Of a stretch of DNA of 11,367 nt, positions 7,199 to 11,367 are shown in pieces; the first letter of the stretch is position 1; every line of letters begins with the position of its first letter. Location: positions 1 to 11,367 of the forward strand of contig DAIOVD010000135.1 of NCBI GenBank assembly GCA_036759185.1. Direction: 5' to 3'. A program made the translations under genes and the position numbers. Under the pieces are notes generated by a model. That model saw nothing but the letters and a program-made list of their open reading frames with translations. It made no database searches and was not told where the DNA came from. This DNA is from CAMDMI01 sp036759185 (GTDB lineage: Bacteria > Bacteroidota > Bacteroidia > Cytophagales > Flexibacteraceae).

Positions 7199-10147
7199 TT
7201 ACTCTTTGATGATCCGTATAGTTCTCATTCGGTCTCCTTGCCTGACAGTTCCGATGTAGATGCCGTTCACATTATTACGAAGATCAATGTCAATATCTGC
7301 CATCACATCCTCGGGTTCGAAGGAATTTTCATAGATGATTTTGCCCATCAGATCCATAAGCCGGATCTCAGTTGTGGCGAAAGGTTCGAGTTCTTCAGCA
7401 TGCAGCCTTACCTGATCCTTTGCCGGATTCGGGAAGGCCGCCAGCATTGGATTCTGCTGGCCTGGATTGGCTGTCCTGGCTGCTACCAAAGAATATTGCA
7501 CCGTCCGGCAAATGGTTGGTGTGGCACCACAAGTATTGGTGATGGTGGCGCACACTGAAAAGGTCAGGTTGCCTAAGTAAAATGGCACCTGGAATGAAAT
7601 CGGGTTACCTGTGCCAGAGAAAACAATTGCACCCAGTGAATTTCTAATCGTCCATTTCACAGTGGCATTGTCCGGATTGCTCACAGAATACCGGGCCTGA
7701 ATACCTGGTGAGAGCGTTGCAGGACCATTGATGGCAGTAGCTGCGATGGGAAGTTCTGAAACGCTGATTGACTTTACAGTGCTGGTGCATCCGGCTGAAA
7801 TGGCTTTTACACCGACGGTGCCAACAGTTGGAAAAGCAGACGAAAACGTGAGAATCGCAAATGATTCATTCGGAGGTCCGTTTATGACAGCTCCATTGGA
7901 AAAACTCCAGGAATAAGTATTGACACCAGCCACAGCCGGTACTGTATACATCTGGGAGCTCTGGCAAACATTGGTAACTCGTCCGGATATGGATGCAGGT
8001 GCAGCCGGGATGCGGTTTACGATTTTGACCGGAGAGAATTCTCCTGTGCTGCAGAAGTTACTTGCCTGAACTTTGAAATTTTCAGATCCCTGAAAGGTGA
8101 TCGGTACTGTGACCGAAGCAGCCCCAATGGTTGTCGCTCCAATGGTTGTGGTGTTACTTGTTGCATCCCATGTATAGGTTGTAGCGTTGGGAACAGGAGG
8201 AATAGAATATGTGTTGACAACTCCCGGGTTGATACAAGTCGGGCCGGTGATGGGTCCGGGACTTACCTGAGATGAAACCGGTGTTCCGGTGACAATAACA
8301 CCAGGGGAAAAAACTGAGTTGTTACAAGCGGTTGTCCGAACTGTAATCACATCCCCTGGCATAAAATCAGTTGACCCAAATACCTCAATTCCACCTGCCT
8401 GAACCAGGTTTCCATTCTTAAACCAATCGTATTTTGGTTGATTATAAAATCCGGTTGTCGAAGCTCTCAGAGGGACCATATTATTTTTACAGGCATCACT
8501 GCTTGCTACAAAAACCACAGAATTGGTGTGAGGAGCAGTAGCAACAGTTGTATATGGCGTTACGCCACCACATCCGATATTGGTTATACTTTTCTGAATA
8601 CTGGCCTGAAGTCCGTCATTATCAAGTTGAGCAGGAATCCGGACAAATTGGTTGACACCAATTGAAGGAAACATTACCGTGCCTGGATTAAGATTATGAC
8701 CCAGTGCCAGTGTGTGTCCCAGTTCGTGAAGGGCAATCGAAACAAAGTCGATTTTATCCAACCCGATCGGATTCATTATTTCAGGTCCCCCAAATTCCCA
8801 GTCGAGTCCGCAAGCGTTCCGACTAAAAACGATGTCGATTTCATTTGTGAAAATATTAGGGTTGTTCACGGCCTGGCAGGTAGTAAAATGTTTCACAATT
8901 GCCATTCCCAGAACACCTGCTTCAAGGGGATTCGAAGCCTGGTCAAAGATGATGGTATTCACACCATCAACGAGCGAATAGGAATTTTCAGGTAAGGCAG
9001 GGCTGGGGGTTGAAGAAAATTGAAAATTTGCACCTTTTTCACATTTCCATGTGTTGGCAGCACGCTCAAATGCGATTACTGCTCCCTGAATGGCAGTGAA
9101 ATTTGCCGAATACTGCCAGGTATATCCACCCGATCCATTGTCGTTGATCAGACGGAACTGAGATCCCTTATTGTCGCCTTGGAGGACCAGATTTGTGTGG
9201 GAATAATTTACCATTAAACTGGTGTTGCTTACAATCTGAACATTCGTAGAGGTTGTGATCCGAACAGGACCCGTACCTGCCGCACCCGTATTCGACACTC
9301 CATTTCTCCGGGTCTGTCCCGGAACCACCACCAGAATCTGGGTATCAGTCCAACTCTGAATTTCACCCGGTAGTGCTTCTGTGAAAGTTGGCTGGCTGAA
9401 ATTGGCACCTGTAAACTCCACTTTGCCAGCTACGGAACCAAAGCCTGTTCCATTGATCGTGAGCACCTGACCGGTACCGGCAGTTACGGCAGAAGGAGAA
9501 AAACCGGTAAAAGCTGCAATTCCAACTCCCTCACCTGCAGACTTATTCAAGTTCACACGAGGTTTTATTCTGGAAGCCGGAACAGAAGCGCCAGACAACC
9601 GAGATATTTGAACAAACGCTTCATCCGAGTTCAGATTAAACGTCTCAAATGGCAATTCGGCCCGGCCATTCTCCGAATCGTATTCGACAAATCCCTGCAG
9701 TCCGGCCACCGCTTTCCATGCCATACCTGGATTTTGAGACGATCTGATATCGGATTGTTTCAGGCAGAAAATTCCTTTTGCTCCCAGGAGAAGTCTGAGT
9801 TCTGGCTCTACCTGGACGTAATCTGAACCTACAGAACCTCCAAGGCTCAGAACCGAAATCTGCTTGTCTTTGATCTGTCCTTTGATCACATATCCGATCT
9901 GAATGATCTGAGAAGTATAAATCATCGTGTGGGCATCGTTCCAGAATGAGTGAGTGGAAACCACTTCCCCTTCCACAATAAGAGAGGACGATTTCACTGT
10001 TTGCTCTAACGGAACTTTGACCAGCATACAGGAACCTCCGGAATGTGCGTCAGATGCGATTGGCAGCCAACAGGTAAAAAATGAGGTGGCTACTGAAAGG
10101 ACGAGAGTCCGGATACCATAGGTTGAAAATTTAGAAACTGATTTCAT
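7199..10147 (-). CDS. Secreted matrixin-like zinc metalloprotease with IPT/TIG and PKD-like domains and type A T9SS signal
   Basis: A predicted exported zinc protease of 982 residues. Residues 1-34 are a signal peptide (hydrophobic 11-30, likely cut after SDA). About 40-200 form a beta-rich domain of unknown function. About 211-312 are an IPT/TIG domain (FSPSAVTAGTGQVLTINGTG). The catalytic region is about 318-525: HELGHTLALGH at 474-484 supplies His474, His478 and His484 as zinc ligands and Glu475 as the catalytic base. Met492 (VMFPS) is positioned as the metzincin Met-turn, which places it with the matrixins. Three PKD-like modules follow, at about 630-710, 714-797 and 803-887. The end (AAFPNPAKD at 903-911 to IRIIKE) is a type A T9SS sorting domain, usually removed on export with attachment or release of the protein. 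No cysteine-switch propeptide is obvious. Substrates are unknown; host, prey or polymer proteins are all possible. The first ATG is accepted because it begins the signal peptide. A terminator follows the stop. Confidence 0.92.
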   Translation of the reverse strand: MKSVSKFSTYGIRTLVLSVATSFFTCWLPIASDAHSGGSCMLVKVPLEQTVKSSSLIVEGEVVSTHSFWNDAHTMIYTSQIIQIGYVIKGQIKDKQISVLSLGGSVGSDYVQVEPELRLLLGAKGIFCLKQSDIRSSQNPGMAWKAVAGLQGFVEYDSENGRAELPFETFNLNSDEAFVQISRLSGASVPASRIKPRVNLNKSAGEGVGIAAFTGFSPSAVTAGTGQVLTINGTGFGSVAGKVEFTGANFSQPTFTEALPGEIQSWTDTQILVVVPGQTRRNGVSNTGAAGTGPVRITTSTNVQIVSNTSLMVNYSHTNLVLQGDNKGSQFRLINDNGSGGYTWQYSANFTAIQGAVIAFERAANTWKCEKGANFQFSSTPSPALPENSYSLVDGVNTIIFDQASNPLEAGVLGMAIVKHFTTCQAVNNPNIFTNEIDIVFSRNACGLDWEFGGPEIMNPIGLDKIDFVSIALHELGHTLALGHNLNPGTVMFPSIGVNQFVRIPAQLDNDGLQASIQKSITNIGCGGVTPYTTVATAPHTNSVVFVASSDACKNNMVPLRASTTGFYNQPKYDWFKNGNLVQAGGIEVFGSTDFMPGDVITVRTTACNNSVFSPGVIVTGTPVSSQVSPGPITGPTCINPGVVNTYSIPPVPNATTYTWDATSNTTTIGATTIGAASVTVPITFQGSENFKVQASNFCSTGEFSPVKIVNRIPAAPASISGRVTNVCQSSQMYTVPAVAGVNTYSWSFSNGAVINGPPNESFAILTFSSAFPTVGTVGVKAISAGCTSTVKSISVSELPIAATAINGPATLSPGIQARYSVSNPDNATVKWTIRNSLGAIVFSGTGNPISFQVPFYLGNLTFSVCATITNTCGATPTICRTVQYSLVAARTANPGQQNPMLAAFPNPAKDQVRLHAEELEPFATTEIRLMDLMGKIIYENSFEPEDVMADIDIDLRNNVNGIYIGTVRQGDRMRTIRIIKE

Positions 10148-10169
10148 TGTATATAAGGTTTGATGGGAG

Positions 10170-10200
10170 CAAATCTTGCCCTCCTGTCATCATCCTGCAA
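10170..10200 (-). promoter_or_regulatory. Possible promoter of the metalloprotease gene
   Basis: Read on the - strand, AAGATTTG (10177-10170) matches seven of eight positions of TAnnTTTG. A TTG (10200-10198) lies 20 nt upstream, the expected -33 to -7 distance. Transcription would start about 10160-10166, giving a leader of roughly 15 nt with no Shine-Dalgarno. A second candidate, TAGGTTTC (10236-10229), has no suitable -33 partner. Confidence 0.35.
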
Positions 10201-10368
10201 TACAACGTTCATGGTAGGAATCCAGACGAAACCTATGAAAATCAAGACTTCTTGTGATCGTTTCTAACACAAATGAGGGATGCCATAGGAACAGGTGCAT
10301 AAAGCCTTGAAAAAAAGAAATCCGCTTTTGGGTGGAATCGTAGTTTTTTCGTTCTCGGATTAAGGCAT
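10201..10368. other. Intergenic stretch between the metalloprotease promoter region and the hppA terminator
   Basis: I see no gene, RNA or repeat here. Frames are short and broken on both strands. Its likely content is upstream promoter sequence for the metalloprotease gene. Confidence 0.4.
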
Positions 10369-10397
10369 AAAAAAAAGCCCCGCAATGCTGCAGGGCT
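10369..10397 (-). terminator. Strong intrinsic terminator of hppA
   Basis: Read on the - strand, AGCCCTGCA pairs with TGCGGGGCT over 9 bp (one T-G pair) with a 4-nt GCAT loop (10397-10376), followed directly by a run of T through 10369. It lies 32 nt after the hppA stop codon. This is a textbook rho-independent terminator and should insulate hppA from the protease gene. Confidence 0.93.
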
Positions 10398-10429
10398 CTT
10401 TCCTTCGTTTCTTTTTTTTATTGATTTGA

Positions 10430-11367
10430 TTACTTCATCACCACCATTTTCTCCACCGGAGCTTTTGGTGTTACGGAAGTGTGTTTGTGGCCTGTGCTGA
10501 TGAATGGCCCGATAACCAGTGCCACGATGGACATCAGTTTAATCAGGATGTTCATAGAAGGACCAGACGTATCTTTGAATGGATCTCCAACGGTATCACC
10601 CGTTACAGATGCCTTGTGTGGTTCCGATTTTTTGTAGTACATCTGACCATCGATCATCACACCTTTTTCGAATGATTTTTTCGCGTTGTCCCATGCACCA
10701 CCGGCGTTGTTCTGGAAAATACCCATCAATACACCCGATACGGTAACACCGGCCAGAAGTCCGCCCAGCATTTCAGCCGAAGAGGTTTCAGGAAATACTC
10801 CTTTGAATCCGAAACCTACAGCGATTGGGGTCAAGAGTGCAATGGCACCTGGAAGCATCATCTCACGGATGGAAGCTTCGGTGGAAATGGCCACGCATTT
10901 TTCATATTCCGGCTTGGCCTTGTATTCCATGATGCCTGGAATTTCGCGGAACTGGCGACGAACTTCTTTCACCATGTCCATTGCGGCACGGCCCACAGCC
11001 GAGATTGCAAGAGACGAGAAAATGAACGGAACCATCGCTCCTACAAAAAGGGCAGCCAATACCGGTGCTTTGAAGATGTCGATGGAATCAATTCCGGAAA
11101 CACCAACGAAAGCAGCAAACAGAGCCAGTGAAGTCAGGGCAGCCGAAGCAATCGCGAATCCCTTACCTGCAGCAGCTGTCGTATTACCAACTGCATCCAG
11201 ATTATCGGTACGGTGACGAACTTCTTCCGGAAGACCTGACATTTCAGCGATACCTCCTGCGTTATCCGCAATCGGACCGAATGCATCAATCGCAAGCTGC
11301 ATAGCCGTAGTGGCCATCATACCGGAAGCAGCAATCGCTACTCCATAAAGACCAGCAAATGAATAGG
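10430..11367 (-). CDS. hppA: Membrane-bound pyrophosphatase, K+-dependent subfamily (5' end outside window)
   Basis: This integral membrane enzyme couples hydrolysis of cytoplasmic pyrophosphate to pumping of Na+ and/or H+ across the inner membrane. Only the C-terminal 311 residues are present. The frame stays open from the ATG at 11320 to the window edge (YSFAGLYGVAIAASG), so that ATG is internal. Family motifs include AIDAFGPIADNAGGIAEM, GNTTAAAGKG, FQNNAGGAWDNAKK and TGDTVGDPFKDTSGPS, the last near the C-terminal substrate-binding loop. Alternating hydrophobic segments fit the C-terminal transmembrane helices. Ala in GNTTAA, where the K+-independent group has Lys (GNTTKA), places it in the K+-dependent subfamily. 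Whether it pumps Na+, H+ or both depends on gate residues in the missing N-terminal half. The protein ends in a short polar tail (STGHKHTSVTPKAPVEKM). It is transcribed leftward and closed by the terminator at 10369-10397. Confidence 0.96.
   Translation of the reverse strand, partial: YSFAGLYGVAIAASGMMATTAMQLAIDAFGPIADNAGGIAEMSGLPEEVRHRTDNLDAVGNTTAAAGKGFAIASAALTSLALFAAFVGVSGIDSIDIFKAPVLAALFVGAMVPFIFSSLAISAVGRAAMDMVKEVRRQFREIPGIMEYKAKPEYEKCVAISTEASIREMMLPGAIALLTPIAVGFGFKGVFPETSSAEMLGGLLAGVTVSGVLMGIFQNNAGGAWDNAKKSFEKGVMIDGQMYYKKSEPHKASVTGDTVGDPFKDTSGPSMNILIKLMSIVALVIGPFISTGHKHTSVTPKAPVEKMVVMK

Noticed and set aside
11318..11320. ATG at 11320 as the hppA start
   Set aside because: The frame remains open upstream to the window edge and encodes conserved pyrophosphatase sequence (GLYGVAIAA), so this is an internal methionine.

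Overview
The window looks like ordinary chromosomal sequence from a member of the Bacteroidota (FCB group). The best evidence is two large secreted proteins that end in type IX secretion system (T9SS) sorting domains, one of type A and one of type B. A near-perfect Bacteroidota -7 promoter element (TAnnTTTG) sits directly before a start codon, and no gene start shows a clear Shine-Dalgarno sequence. Nothing points to phage, plasmid, transposon or CRISPR content.

Left part, + strand. Positions 102-235 hold a regular array of TGTGG/CCACA inverted pairs directly upstream of a small helix-turn-helix protein of unknown role (239-781). Next is prfC, peptide chain release factor 3 (850-2469), probably with its own nearly leaderless promoter. 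After a 122-nt gap carrying a long-loop inverted repeat come two translationally coupled genes, sharing an ATGA overlap: a NudK-type GDP-mannose hydrolase (2592-3170) and a DUF4406/nucleoside 2-deoxyribosyltransferase-like protein (3167-3547). These two probably form a small nucleotide or nucleotide-sugar clean-up unit.

Right part, - strand. Three genes are read leftward. At the right edge is the C-terminal part of a membrane pyrophosphatase of the K+-dependent subfamily (hppA, 10430 to beyond 11367), closed by a strong intrinsic terminator. Next is a 982-residue secreted matrixin-like metalloprotease with an IPT/TIG domain, PKD-like modules and a type A T9SS signal (7199-10147), followed by a hairpin terminator. 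Last is a 1163-residue secreted protein with an ENRGQW N-terminal domain, SBBP-like beta-propeller repeats, PKD domains and a type B T9SS signal (3552-7043). Its stop lies 4 nt from the stop of the convergent DUF4406-type gene.

The most unusual element is the upstream array at 102-235: four inverted pairs with constant 26-27 nt spacing, arranged as a diverged 56-nt tandem duplication. One exact 14-nt copy of its core also lies far away, inside the protease gene. The likeliest reading is an operator array for the adjacent HTH protein, but no binding is demonstrated by the sequence alone.
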